Positions 50,547-58,528 of a stretch of 64,000 nt of DNA are shown here, one piece after another (within the stretch, counting starts at the first letter, position 1; each line of letters begins with the position of its first letter). The position numbers and the translations under genes are program-made. The notes below the pieces were generated by a model. It was given only the letters and a program-made list of their open reading frames with translations. It did no database searches and had not been told where the DNA came from. The stretch is taken from assembly GCF_030269605.1 (NCBI RefSeq), contig NZ_BSTQ01000012.1:186001-250000 (forward strand), written 5' to 3'. This stretch comes from Lentzea sp. NBRC 105346. Its GTDB lineage: Bacteria; Actinomycetota; Actinomycetes; Mycobacteriales; Pseudonocardiaceae.

Positions 50547-51307
50547 GTATGGGCTGCCTTTGTCGTTAGGCCTGTGGTCCATAGGAGGCCTGCGGCGGTG
50601 AGGAGCGCACCCAGCACGAGCAGGGTTTGACCTGGAACGGTGGCGAAGAGCACGTGGGCGGGTTCGGCGCCGCTTGCCTGGCCGAGTAGGAGGCCCAGTA
50701 GTGGGAGGGCGGCCAGCACGGCCGCGCTGGCGCGAGGTCCGGCCATTCGGGACTCCAGTTGGCGGGCGAAGGCGGCTCGTTGGGCCAGGTCTTGGCGCGT
50801 GGCGTCCAGGACCTCGGCCAGCGCTACGCCGTACCGCGTGGAGACTTGCCAGGCTCTGGCCAGTTGCGTCAGGGCCAAGTGCGGGTGTTGTGGCGCCAGG
50901 TCGTGCAAGGTCCGATTCACGTCGCCGCCCAGGTTTGCCGTGGCAGCAACGGCTTTCAGGACATCGGAGGCGGGCTGCGGGCAGTCGGACGCCGCATTGG
51001 TGGCGGCTCGGGGTGCGGGGGCACCGGCCTTCAGTTCCGCGACCACGCCTGCCAGGCCGGTGATCAGTGCTTCGCTGGAGGTCAGGCGGATTCGTTGGGC
51101 TGCACGGGTTTTGGCCACGCGATCGACAGTCCACATCAGAATGAAAACTGCGATCAGAGCGCCGAATCCCAAGGGGCAGGCCAGAATGGACAGCGCCGGC
51201 AGGGGGATTCGTGGCAGGCGTTTCGGGGATCGTGGGCGCAGGCGGTTGATCGGTTGGAACGACGGCCACACCAGGAGGGCGAGAGCGGCCAGGATGGCGG
51301 TCAGCAC
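50543..51307 (-). CDS. TadB-like type II secretion F-domain protein
   Basis: 254 aa from GTG 51307, overlapping tadA by 7 bp. Two N-terminal helices, a GspF cytoplasmic domain (SSEALITGLAGVVAELKAG ... LARAWQVSTRYGVALAEVLDA) and two C-terminal helices (ASAAVLAALPLLGLLLGQASG; TLLVLGALLTAAGLLWTTGL). Pairs with TadC in the inner membrane. Confidence 0.88.
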   Translation of the reverse strand: MLTAILAALALLVWPSFQPINRLRPRSPKRLPRIPLPALSILACPLGFGALIAVFILMWTVDRVAKTRAAQRIRLTSSEALITGLAGVVAELKAGAPAPRAATNAASDCPQPASDVLKAVAATANLGGDVNRTLHDLAPQHPHLALTQLARAWQVSTRYGVALAEVLDATRQDLAQRAAFARQLESRMAGPRASAAVLAALPLLGLLLGQASGAEPAHVLFATVPGQTLLVLGALLTAAGLLWTTGLTTKAAHT

Positions 51308-52419
51308 AGAAGCTCCTTCAGCTCGTGGCCCTGCCAGTCCGGGCGCCAGGCGGGGCGGACCACGACGTCGTCGCCGACTCTGGTGAACAGGCCGATCTCC
51401 GCCAGGTGACGTCTGCCGTCGGGGGCCCGCCGCATGTGCAGGACGAGGTGCAGCGCCGCGGCCAGCTGGCTGTGCAGGGCACGTCGGTCGAGGCCACCCA
51501 GGGCTGCCAGTGCCTCCAGGCGCGCGGGGACTTCCGTGGGCGAGTTCGCGTGCAGGGTTCCCGCGCCGCCGTCGTGGCCGGTGTTCAGCGCGGACAGGAG
51601 TTCGCACACTTCGGCGCCGCGCACCTCGCCGACCACGATCCGGTCCGGACGCATGCGGAGGGCTTGGCGCACCAAGTCGCGAACGGTGACCTCGCCCGCG
51701 CCCTCGACGTTCGGCGGGCGGGCCACCAGGCGGACGAACTGGGGATGGTCGGGGCGTAGCTCGCCCGCGTCCTCCACGCACACCACGCGTTGGTCCGCGG
51801 GAACGCAGCCGAGTAGCGCGCCCAGCAGTGACGTCTTGCCGCTTCCGGTGCCGCCGACCACCAGGAACGCCAGGCGGGCCGCGACGATCGCGCGCAACAG
51901 GTCGGCGGTTTGGCGGGAGAACGTTCCTAGTGCGCAGAGGGCGTTCAGGTCGTGGCCCACCGGGCGGAGCACTCGCAGCGACAGGCATGTGCCGTCCGGC
52001 GCCAGTGGTGGGAGAACTGCGTGCAGGCGGACGTTGCTACCGGGCAGCCAGCCGTCGACGCACGGGGACGCCTCGTCCAGGCGGCGGCCCACGGCGACTG
52101 CTAGGCGTTGCGCCAGACGCCGGACGGCCGCTTCGTCGGGGAAGCGGATCTCCGTGCGGCGCAAGCCGTTCCGGCCGTCGACCCACACCTGGTCCGGCGC
52201 GGTGACGAGGACGTCTGTGGTGTCCGGGTCGCGCAGGAGAGGTTCGAGCACGCCCGCACCGACGAATTCCTGGCGGAGGATGTGGAGTGCGTCGAGGACG
52301 TCCGCGTCGGCCAGGACTCCGCCCGCTTCGGAGCGGACGGCGCTCGCCACGGCGGCCGGGGTGATTTCCGGGACGCCGACGAGGCGCTCGCGGACTCGAT
52401 CAACGAGTAGGGCTGTCAT
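51301..52419 (-). CDS. TadA-type pilus/secretion ATPase
   Basis: 372 aa from ATG 52419. Walker A VVGGTGSGKTSLLGALLGCV near residue 185, Asp box VCVEDAGELRPDHP, Walker B DRIVVGEVRGAEVCELLSAL, His box GHDGGAGTLHANSP. Powers pilus assembly. The first ten residues, MTALLVDRVR, are repeated in the micro-ORFs just upstream. The start overlaps the stop of the last micro-ORF by 4 bp. Confidence 0.93.
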   Translation of the reverse strand: MTALLVDRVRERLVGVPEITPAAVASAVRSEAGGVLADADVLDALHILRQEFVGAGVLEPLLRDPDTTDVLVTAPDQVWVDGRNGLRRTEIRFPDEAAVRRLAQRLAVAVGRRLDEASPCVDGWLPGSNVRLHAVLPPLAPDGTCLSLRVLRPVGHDLNALCALGTFSRQTADLLRAIVAARLAFLVVGGTGSGKTSLLGALLGCVPADQRVVCVEDAGELRPDHPQFVRLVARPPNVEGAGEVTVRDLVRQALRMRPDRIVVGEVRGAEVCELLSALNTGHDGGAGTLHANSPTEVPARLEALAALGGLDRRALHSQLAAALHLVLHMRRAPDGRRHLAEIGLFTRVGDDVVVRPAWRPDWQGHELKELLC

Positions 52420-52610
52420 GAAGGCAGCTCCTCGCAGATCGCAGCGAAGTGCTGCTGCGGAAGCGACCCGACGCAGACCAGATGCGCGCGGACGCGATCT
52501 ACCAACAGAGCCGTCATGAGCACAGCTCCCTGAGGAGCGTCACGAAGCGCGGTCGGCATCCGGACGTCGACAAGGCGCTCGCGGACTCGATCAACGAGTA
52601 GGGCTGTCAT
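52416..52610 (-). CDS. micro-ORF C, duplicated tadA start / ssd end (64 aa)
   Basis: Reads MTALLVDRVRERLVDVR, then an internal second MTALLVDRVRAHLV, and ends CEELPS. The start copies the tadA start and the end copies the ssd end (QELRS). ATGA overlaps join it to micro-ORF B before and tadA after. Probably duplication debris that keeps translational coupling; whether the peptide has a function is unknown. Confidence 0.55.
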   Translation of the reverse strand: MTALLVDRVRERLVDVRMPTALRDAPQGAVLMTALLVDRVRAHLVCVGSLPQQHFAAICEELPS

Positions 52611-52654
52611 GAAGGCAGCTCCTCACGGACGCCATCTACCGACAGAGCCGTCAT
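52607..52654 (-). CDS. micro-ORF B (15 aa)
   Basis: MTALSVDGVREELPS: a tadA-like start directly joined to an ssd-like end. ATGA overlaps on both sides. Too short to be a folded protein; a coupling relay or remnant. Confidence 0.45.
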   Translation of the reverse strand: MTALSVDGVREELPS

Positions 52655-52743
52655 GAGCACAGCTCCTTCATGATCACGCGTGCCGCAGCGGCCAGCGGCG
52701 ACCGGACGCCGACCGAGCACGCGCAGACCAGCGGGGCCGTCAT
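52651..52743 (-). CDS. micro-ORF A (30 aa)
   Basis: MTAPLVCACSVGV then RSPLAAAARVIMKELCS, which mirrors the true ssd C-terminus RGPLAAAAREILQELRS. The start overlaps the ssd stop by 4 bp. First member of the chain. Confidence 0.5.
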   Translation of the reverse strand: MTAPLVCACSVGVRSPLAAAARVIMKELCS

Positions 52744-53753
52744 GAGCGCAGCTCCTGCAGGATTTCCCGCGCCGCGGCGGCCAACGGGCCGCGGCTTGGG
52801 AAGCGGCCGTGCTCGAGGATCGCTGCCAGGCGCGGCTCCGGGCGCATCTGCGTCAGCAGTGGGACGCCTACTACGTCGGCGACCTCCTCGGCTTTGAGAC
52901 CCGCCGGCGAGGGGCCGCGGACCACCAGGCGCAGGGATCCGGTGACGCGGTCCGCCACTCGTCTTGCCGCGGCCGCGGCGCGGACCTCGGCGGGCACGAC
53001 CATGACTGCCATGTCGGCTCGGTCGAGTGCGGCTTCGGCTGCCGGTGGCAGGTGGCGGGGTAGGTCGCAGACGACGGTGCAGCCCGCGCGTCTGCCCGCG
53101 TCGAGGACGGCTGTCACGGCCTGGGGTGTGGGGCCTGGGCCCTCGCGGTCACACGACAGCACGGTCAGGTTTCCCTTGGCGGGCAACGCGCTGCGCAGTG
53201 CGGACATCGGGACACGGCCGCTCACCTGTACCGCCGGCCAGCGCGCGCCCGTCACCTGCTCGGCACCCAGTGTGAGATCGATTCCACCGCCTAGCGGGTC
53301 GCAGTCGACCAGCAGGCTCTCCGAGCCGGTGCCTACCGCGGCCAAGGCGACGGCCGCGCACAACACGGAGGCGCCGGCACCGCCGCGGCCGCCGAGCACG
53401 GCGACCACCCGGCCATCGCGCAGCGGCGGCCCCTCGCGGATGTCGGCCAGCTCCGCGATCAGGCGTTCGCCGTCCGACGGCAGGGAGAACACCCGCTCCA
53501 CCCCGACGGTCAGGCTTTCCTCCCACGGCGGATCGCCGCTGCACACCAGGAAGACGCCGTCACGGCGGGGCAGGTCGGCGGAGGCGCATGCGCGGGCGCC
53601 GGCGGGGTCCAGCAGTACGAAAGGGGCCGTCTGCCACAACGGGCGCAGCGCGTCCGCGTCGGGCACGCGGACCAGTTCGCAGTCCGCTGCGGCCGTCAGG
53701 CGGAGGAGGTCGTCCAGAAGGGCCGGGTCGTTCACGAGGGCGGTGGGGGTCAT
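52740..53753 (-). CDS. ssd: CpaE/Ssd-like MinD-family protein of the tad locus
   Basis: 337 aa from ATG 53753; the frame is open 11 codons further, but without conservation. N-terminal receiver-like part (residues 1-105), then a MinD/ParA domain with a deviant Walker A VLGGRGGAGASVLCAAVALA and LLVDCDPLGGGIDLTLG. Mycobacterial Ssd (Rv3660c) occupies the same place and affects septum placement; in tad loci CpaE localises the pilus machine. Confidence 0.85.
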   Translation of the reverse strand: MTPTALVNDPALLDDLLRLTAAADCELVRVPDADALRPLWQTAPFVLLDPAGARACASADLPRRDGVFLVCSGDPPWEESLTVGVERVFSLPSDGERLIAELADIREGPPLRDGRVVAVLGGRGGAGASVLCAAVALAAVGTGSESLLVDCDPLGGGIDLTLGAEQVTGARWPAVQVSGRVPMSALRSALPAKGNLTVLSCDREGPGPTPQAVTAVLDAGRRAGCTVVCDLPRHLPPAAEAALDRADMAVMVVPAEVRAAAAARRVADRVTGSLRLVVRGPSPAGLKAEEVADVVGVPLLTQMRPEPRLAAILEHGRFPSRGPLAAAAREILQELRS

Positions 53754-54231
53754 GGACGCACCATCGCGTTTGGTGACCAACGACACAACGTGCTCAAGAT
53801 CAAGATGTGGACAAATCCGGCGCTGTGGACAAGTCGCGATCTTCGACGCCCTGGAACGGCCGAATTGTCACGGGTGTGTGAGATGGTGGGCGGTTGCCGC
53901 GAAGCGGGCGCAGAGGTTTGTCGGAAACCCGGAGCGACCTGACCCCGGACATGGGACGACCCCCGCCAGGGGGGAGGGACGGGGGTCGTCAATGGTTCAG
54001 TCCCGGGGGGTCGGACTGAACCCGTCCGTCGAACCGGACCCTCCTACTGTATCCCCATGCGCCAGAGTCGCGCGCGCCTTCCGTTGTACGGACACGACGA
54101 GTTTTTCAAGAACGAATTCGTATAGAGCCGAACTGAGGTCCGAACGGCTCAACCCGACACGGCATCTGGTTTCGTCAACCGGCGAACCGCCACCCGAACG
54201 GCCCAATTCAAAGGTCACCTAAGCTGGCGCC
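53754..54231. other. divergent intergenic region with two consecutive hairpins
   Basis: 478 bp between ssd and the HAD gene with no credible gene. Hairpin 1: GACGACCCCCG (53956-53966) with CGGGGGTCGTC (53981-53991). Hairpin 2: GGTTCAGTCC (53995-54004) with GGACTGAACC (54014-54023). They lie 3 bp apart and could terminate, or be part of, a small RNA. Promoters for both flanking genes must also be here. Confidence 0.6.
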
Positions 54232-55044
54232 GTGAGCCAGCCTCAGGGAACCCGGATCGCGGCATTCTTCGACCTCGACAAGACGGTGATCGCGAAGTCG
54301 AGCACGCTGGCGTTCAGCCGCCCCTTCTTCCAGGAGGGGCTCATCAACCGCCGTGCGGTGCTCAAGAGCGCCTACGCGCAGTTCGTCTTCATGCTCTCCG
54401 GCGCCGACGCGGACCAGATGGAACGCATGCGCGCCCACATCACGGCGCTCTGCGCGGGCTGGGACGTCGAGCAGATCCGCGGCATCGTCGACGAGACGCT
54501 GCACGACATCGTCGACCCGCTGGTCTACAAGGAAGCCGCCCAGCTCATCGCCGACCACAGGACCGAGGGCCACGACGTGGTCGTCGTGAGCGCGTCGGGC
54601 GAGGAGCTCGTCTCCCCCATCGCGACCATGGTGGGCGCCACGCACAGCGTCGGCACGAAGATGGTCGTCCAGAACGGCCGCTACTCGGGCGACATCGACT
54701 TCTACTGCGCGGGTGAGAACAAGGCGGTAGCGATCAAGCACCTGGCCGAGGTCCACGACTACGACCTGTCCCGGTGCTACGCGTACTCGGACTCCGTGAC
54801 CGATCTCCCGCTCCTCGAAGCGGTCGGCCACCCCACGGTCGTCAACCCGGACCGCGGTCTGCGCAAGGTCGCCGCACAGCGCGGCTGGCCGATCCTCGCG
54901 TTCTCCGACCCGGTGCCGCTGCGCGCCCGGATTCCCACCCCGTCGGGCAAGGCCGTGGCGGCCACCGCGATCGGTCTCGGCGCCGCCGCGGCGGCCGGCG
55001 TCGCGTGGTACGGCATCCGCCGACGCAGGAACAAAAGTCAATAG
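54232..55044 (+). CDS. HAD-IB family phosphatase (SerB-like), Rv3661-like
   Basis: 270 aa from GTG 54232. HAD motif I AAFFDLDKTVIAKSSTLAF, motif II VVVSASGEELV, motif III-IV AYSDSVTDLPLLEAVGHPTVVNPD. A C-terminal helix (AVAATAIGLGAAAAAGVAWYG) with RRRRNK suggests a membrane tail. Substrate unknown; SerB/phospholipid-phosphatase-like. Same position as in Mycobacterium, diverging from ssd. Confidence 0.88.
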   Translation: MSQPQGTRIAAFFDLDKTVIAKSSTLAFSRPFFQEGLINRRAVLKSAYAQFVFMLSGADADQMERMRAHITALCAGWDVEQIRGIVDETLHDIVDPLVYKEAAQLIADHRTEGHDVVVVSASGEELVSPIATMVGATHSVGTKMVVQNGRYSGDIDFYCAGENKAVAIKHLAEVHDYDLSRCYAYSDSVTDLPLLEAVGHPTVVNPDRGLRKVAAQRGWPILAFSDPVPLRARIPTPSGKAVAATAIGLGAAAAAGVAWYGIRRRRNKSQ

Positions 55045-55199
55045 GTGACTGTCAGTTGTAGACGGTTGGTACCGCTACGCGTGAGTAACCACAACGGCCC
55101 GCACACGTGGTGTCTGTGTGGGTGTCCGAAGTCGCCCCGTCGGCGGTACCCACCAAGAGCGGCAACGAAAACAGCGCCTGAGTCAAGGCTCTTTCACTA

Positions 55200-55512
55200 C
55201 TGAACGTGGCTTGACCGGTGCACCCGTCCGAGCCCTTGCTGTGACCGCCGACACGCACTACAAATGGAGGTGCAGACCTCAGGTCGGCCAGGGACCAGAC
55301 GAAGAGAAGTCCGGATCCACCCCGACGGAGCTCTGTGCGCGGACTTCGAGCACCCACGCGCAGCACGCCGCGGGAGGCTTGTCGTCTAGGGCCTGCGTAC
55401 CGGGACGCCGGACGCCGAGGCCAGGGTTGTACGACACGAGTTGCACGCTTGGTAACTCGAAAGCCCGCGCTGTTGACGGCGGACCCAGCAATGGGTCCGC
55501 CGTCTGCTTGTT
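55200..55512 (+). ncRNA. candidate Ms1/MTS2823-type small RNA
   Basis: The 573-bp gap after the HAD phosphatase contains no good reading frame but ends in a strong terminator. In Mycobacterium the roughly 300-nt stationary-phase RNA MTS2823 (Ms1), which binds core RNA polymerase, is encoded downstream of the same phosphatase gene on the same strand. Distance and size fit. A short local hairpin GAGGT-GCAG-ACCTC lies near 55267. The 5' end is estimated, not seen; the identification rests on synteny and the terminator, not on sequence match. Confidence 0.5.
55475..55512 (+). terminator. strong intrinsic terminator ending the RNA candidate
   Basis: GACGGCGGACCCA (55475-55487), GCAA tetraloop, TGGGTCCGCCGTC (55492-55504), then TGCTTGTT. 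Lies 113 bp before nagZ and 430 bp after the HAD stop, so it most likely ends a separate transcript. Confidence 0.85.
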
Positions 55513-55617
55513 GGGGGTGTTTACGCCAGAATGCGCACCCGTTGACCCACCGTGATCACGTGAGTAACTTGCGGACCACGCCAGTTACCGGTGGGGGACT
55601 AACGGGAGGGCTGCAGG

Positions 55618-57297
55618 TTGCGCAAACTCGCTGTCGCACTGGTCGTGTCCATTTCGGCAGCACTTGCTCCGCCGGCCGAAGCCGACGCGATGACGATCGC
55701 CCTCCAGCGAATGTCGCTCGAGGAGAGGGTCGGACAGCTCTTCGTCACGTGGGTGCACGGCCAACGCGCGGACGAGCCGAATCCGAACAACCGCAAGGAC
55801 TTCGGCGTCGACACCGCCGCCCAGGTCGTCGAGAAATTCCACCCCGGCGGAGTCATCTACTTCAACAACTCCTCCCGCGACAACATCGACACACCCGGTC
55901 AGATCGCGGCACTCTCCAACGGTCTGCAGAGGGCGAGCCGCATCCCGCTCGCCATCTCGACCGACCAGGAAATGGGTCTGGTCACCCGCATCGGTCCGCC
56001 CGCCACGCAGTTCCCCGGCAACATGGCGCTCGGCGCGGGACGGTCCGCGAAGGACGCCGAACAGGCCGCCCGGATCACCGCCGCCGAACTGCGCGCGATG
56101 GGCATCAACCAGGACTTCGCGCCGGACGCCGACGTCAACTCCAACCCGGCCAACCCGATCATCGGCGTACGCAGCTACTCCAGCGACCCCACACTGGCAT
56201 CGGAGCTGGTCAAGGCCCAGATCAAGGGCTACGAGCAGCACATGTTCGCACCGGGGGCGGTCTCCGCCACGGCCAAGCACTTCCCCGGCCACGGCGACAC
56301 GAAGGACGACAGCCACACCAGCCTCCCGGTCGCCACGCGCAACCTCGAGCAGTGGCGCGAGATCGACGCCCCGCCGTTCAAAGCCGCTGTGCAGGCCAAG
56401 GTCGACTCGATCATGACCGCGCACATCCAGATGCCGAACATCGACCCGTCGGGCGAACCGGCCACGCTCTCGAAGCGCATCATCACCGGCCTGCTCCGCG
56501 AGGAGCTGCACTACGACGGCGTGATCGTCACCGACGCGCTGGGGATGGCCGGCGTGCGGGTGCTGCACCCGAACGACGCCGAGATCCCGATCCTCGCCCT
56601 GAAGGCCGGCGCCGACCAGCTGCTCATGCCGGTCGACCTCGAACGGGCGATCAACGCGGTCGTCGCCGCCGTCAAATCGGGTGAACTCACCGAGTGGCGC
56701 ATCAACCAGAGCGTCCTGCGCATCCTCAGGATGAAGTTCCTGCGCGGCATCCTGAACACGAAACCGGTCGACGAGAACGTCGTCATCGGCACCCAGCCGA
56801 GCCTCGATGCCGCCCAGCGCATCACCGACCGCACCATCACCGCGATCCGCAACGACGGCAACGTCCTGCCGTTCCACCCGCTGAAGCCGTTGGTGGTCGG
56901 TACCAGTGAAAACCCGGCGAAGGCCCTGGCCGGGCACCTCAACGCCACCACCAGCGTCACCAGCCTGAACCCGACCGCCGAACAGATCGACGCGGCCGTC
57001 GCCGCGGCGGCCACGGCGGACGCGGTGGTCCTCCTGACCAACGGCCTCTACGTCCGGCCCGCGCAGCAGGAACTGCTTTTCCGCTTGCAAGCAACCGGAA
57101 AACCGGTCGTAGCGGTCGCCACGGGCGTCCCGTACGACGTCGCACAGAACGCGCCGGTCTGGCTCGCCACCTACGGCACGACGGGCCCGAGCATGGCGGC
57201 GTTGGCGAAAGTCCTGACGGGACAAGCGAAACCGCAGGGCAAGCTCCCCGTCCACGTGTCGGGCAAGTACCCCTTCGGCCACGGGCTCAGCTGGTGA
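55618..57297 (+). CDS. nagZ: secreted GH3 beta-N-acetylglucosaminidase, NagZ-like
   Basis: 559 aa from TTG 55618, with GGGAGGG upstream. Signal peptide LAVALVVSISAALAPPAEADA. The GH3 barrel has KHFPGHGDTKDDSHTSLPV near residue 220, whose Asp-Ser-His is the NagZ-specific acid/base loop, and nucleophile region VIVTDALGMAGV near 305. A C-terminal GH3 domain follows. Removes terminal GlcNAc from MurNAc-containing fragments outside the cell. First gene of nagZ-namZ-hydrolase. Confidence 0.9.
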   Translation: MRKLAVALVVSISAALAPPAEADAMTIALQRMSLEERVGQLFVTWVHGQRADEPNPNNRKDFGVDTAAQVVEKFHPGGVIYFNNSSRDNIDTPGQIAALSNGLQRASRIPLAISTDQEMGLVTRIGPPATQFPGNMALGAGRSAKDAEQAARITAAELRAMGINQDFAPDADVNSNPANPIIGVRSYSSDPTLASELVKAQIKGYEQHMFAPGAVSATAKHFPGHGDTKDDSHTSLPVATRNLEQWREIDAPPFKAAVQAKVDSIMTAHIQMPNIDPSGEPATLSKRIITGLLREELHYDGVIVTDALGMAGVRVLHPNDAEIPILALKAGADQLLMPVDLERAINAVVAAVKSGELTEWRINQSVLRILRMKFLRGILNTKPVDENVVIGTQPSLDAAQRITDRTITAIRNDGNVLPFHPLKPLVVGTSENPAKALAGHLNATTSVTSLNPTAEQIDAAVAAAATADAVVLLTNGLYVRPAQQELLFRLQATGKPVVAVATGVPYDVAQNAPVWLATYGTTGPSMAALAKVLTGQAKPQGKLPVHVSGKYPFGHGLSW

Positions 57298-58520
57298 GGC
57301 GCCGTCAGCTACTGGCGGGAGCACTGGCCGTTCCCGCGCTCACGATCACGGGCGAGGCACAGGCGAGACAGCGCCTCACCACCGGCGCCGAGCAGCTCGC
57401 GCAGGACGGCTGGCGCAAGCTCAAGGGCCGCAAGGCAGGCATCCTCACCAACCCGACCGGCGTACTGCGCGACCAGACGCACATCGTCGACTCGATGGTC
57501 GCCGCCGGCGTCCCGCCCGTGGCGGCGTTCGGCCCGGAACACGGCTTCCGCGGCACCGCCCAGGCGGGTGGCTCCGAGGGCGACTACCTCGATCCACGCA
57601 CGAAGATCCCGGTGTACGACGCGTACGGCGCCAACGCCACGAAGCTCGCCGGGATGTTCACCAAGGCCGGCGTGGACACCGTCGTCTTCGACATCGCGGA
57701 CGTCGGCGCGCGCTTCTACACCTACATCTGGTCGATGTACACGGCGATGCAGGCGGCCGCGATCGCCGGGGCGTCGTTCCTCGTCCTCGACCGGCCGAAC
57801 CCGGTCGGCGGCACCGCGAAGGGGCCGCAGCTCGACCCCGCGTATGCCACCGGCGTTGGCAAGAAACCCGTTGTGCAGCAACACGGAATGACCGTCGGCG
57901 AGCTGGCCCGGCTGTTCAACGGCGAGTTCCTCGGAGACGACGGCGGCCAGGTCGAACACCTCGAGGTGATCAACCTGAAGGGGTGGCGGCGCGATCAGCT
58001 GGACACCGGCCTGCCGTGGATCCCGCCCAGCCCGAACATGCCGACGCAGGACACCGCGCTCGTCTACCCCGGCACGTGCCTCTTCGAGGGCACGGTGCTG
58101 AGCGAGGGCCGCGGCACCACCCGGCCGTTCGAGACGATCGGCGCACCGGACGTCGACTGGCGCTGGGCGGAGCAGCTGAACACGCTGGGGCTCAAGGGAG
58201 TGCGCTTCCGCGAGACCTACTTCGCGCCCACGTTCAACAAGTTCCAGGGCAAGACGTGTGGCGGCGTCGCGCTGCACGTCACCGACCCGGACGAGTTCGA
58301 CGCGATCGAGACCGCGGTCGCCATGATCGTCACGGTCAAGGCGCTGTACCCGGCCGTGTTCGCCTGGCGACCAGACAACTGGATCGACAAGCTGTCCGGC
58401 TCGGACCGCCTGCGCCGCATGGTCGACGCCGGCGCCAAGACCGACGAGATCGCCGGCGCCTGGCACGACGAGCTCGCCCGGTTCCGCCGCACCCGCATCC
58501 CCTACCTGCGCTACCGGTGA
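57294..58520 (+). CDS. namZ: exo-beta-N-acetylmuramidase NamZ (DUF1343, GH171)
   Basis: 408 aa from GTG 57294, overlapping the nagZ stop by 4 bp. Twin-arginine-like signal RRRQLLAGALAVPALTI. DUF1343 signatures: AGILTNPTGVLRDQTHIVD, FGPEHGFRGTAQAG, DIADVGARFYTYIWSMY, VLDRPNPVGG, VYPGTCLFEGTVLSEGRGT. NamZ of Bacillus frees MurNAc from chain ends, complementary to NagZ. Confidence 0.92.
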   Translation: MRRRQLLAGALAVPALTITGEAQARQRLTTGAEQLAQDGWRKLKGRKAGILTNPTGVLRDQTHIVDSMVAAGVPPVAAFGPEHGFRGTAQAGGSEGDYLDPRTKIPVYDAYGANATKLAGMFTKAGVDTVVFDIADVGARFYTYIWSMYTAMQAAAIAGASFLVLDRPNPVGGTAKGPQLDPAYATGVGKKPVVQQHGMTVGELARLFNGEFLGDDGGQVEHLEVINLKGWRRDQLDTGLPWIPPSPNMPTQDTALVYPGTCLFEGTVLSEGRGTTRPFETIGAPDVDWRWAEQLNTLGLKGVRFRETYFAPTFNKFQGKTCGGVALHVTDPDEFDAIETAVAMIVTVKALYPAVFAWRPDNWIDKLSGSDRLRRMVDAGAKTDEIAGAWHDELARFRRTRIPYLRYR

Positions 58521-58528
58521 GGCCAACC

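Larger units (their letters stand above)
52382..52666. repeat. direct repeats at the ssd-tadA junction
   Basis: A 52-bp perfect direct repeat at 52382-52433 and 52573-52624, and a 33-bp repeat with one mismatch at 52497-52529 and 52634-52666. Both contain the TCATGA stop/start overlap, so the same gene junction has been copied several times. Confidence 0.9.

Noticed and set aside
55045..55617. tmRNA, RNase P RNA or 6S RNA in the gap after the HAD gene
   Set aside because: No tRNA-like ends or peptide-tag frame, and no RNase P conserved core; synteny favours Ms1 instead.
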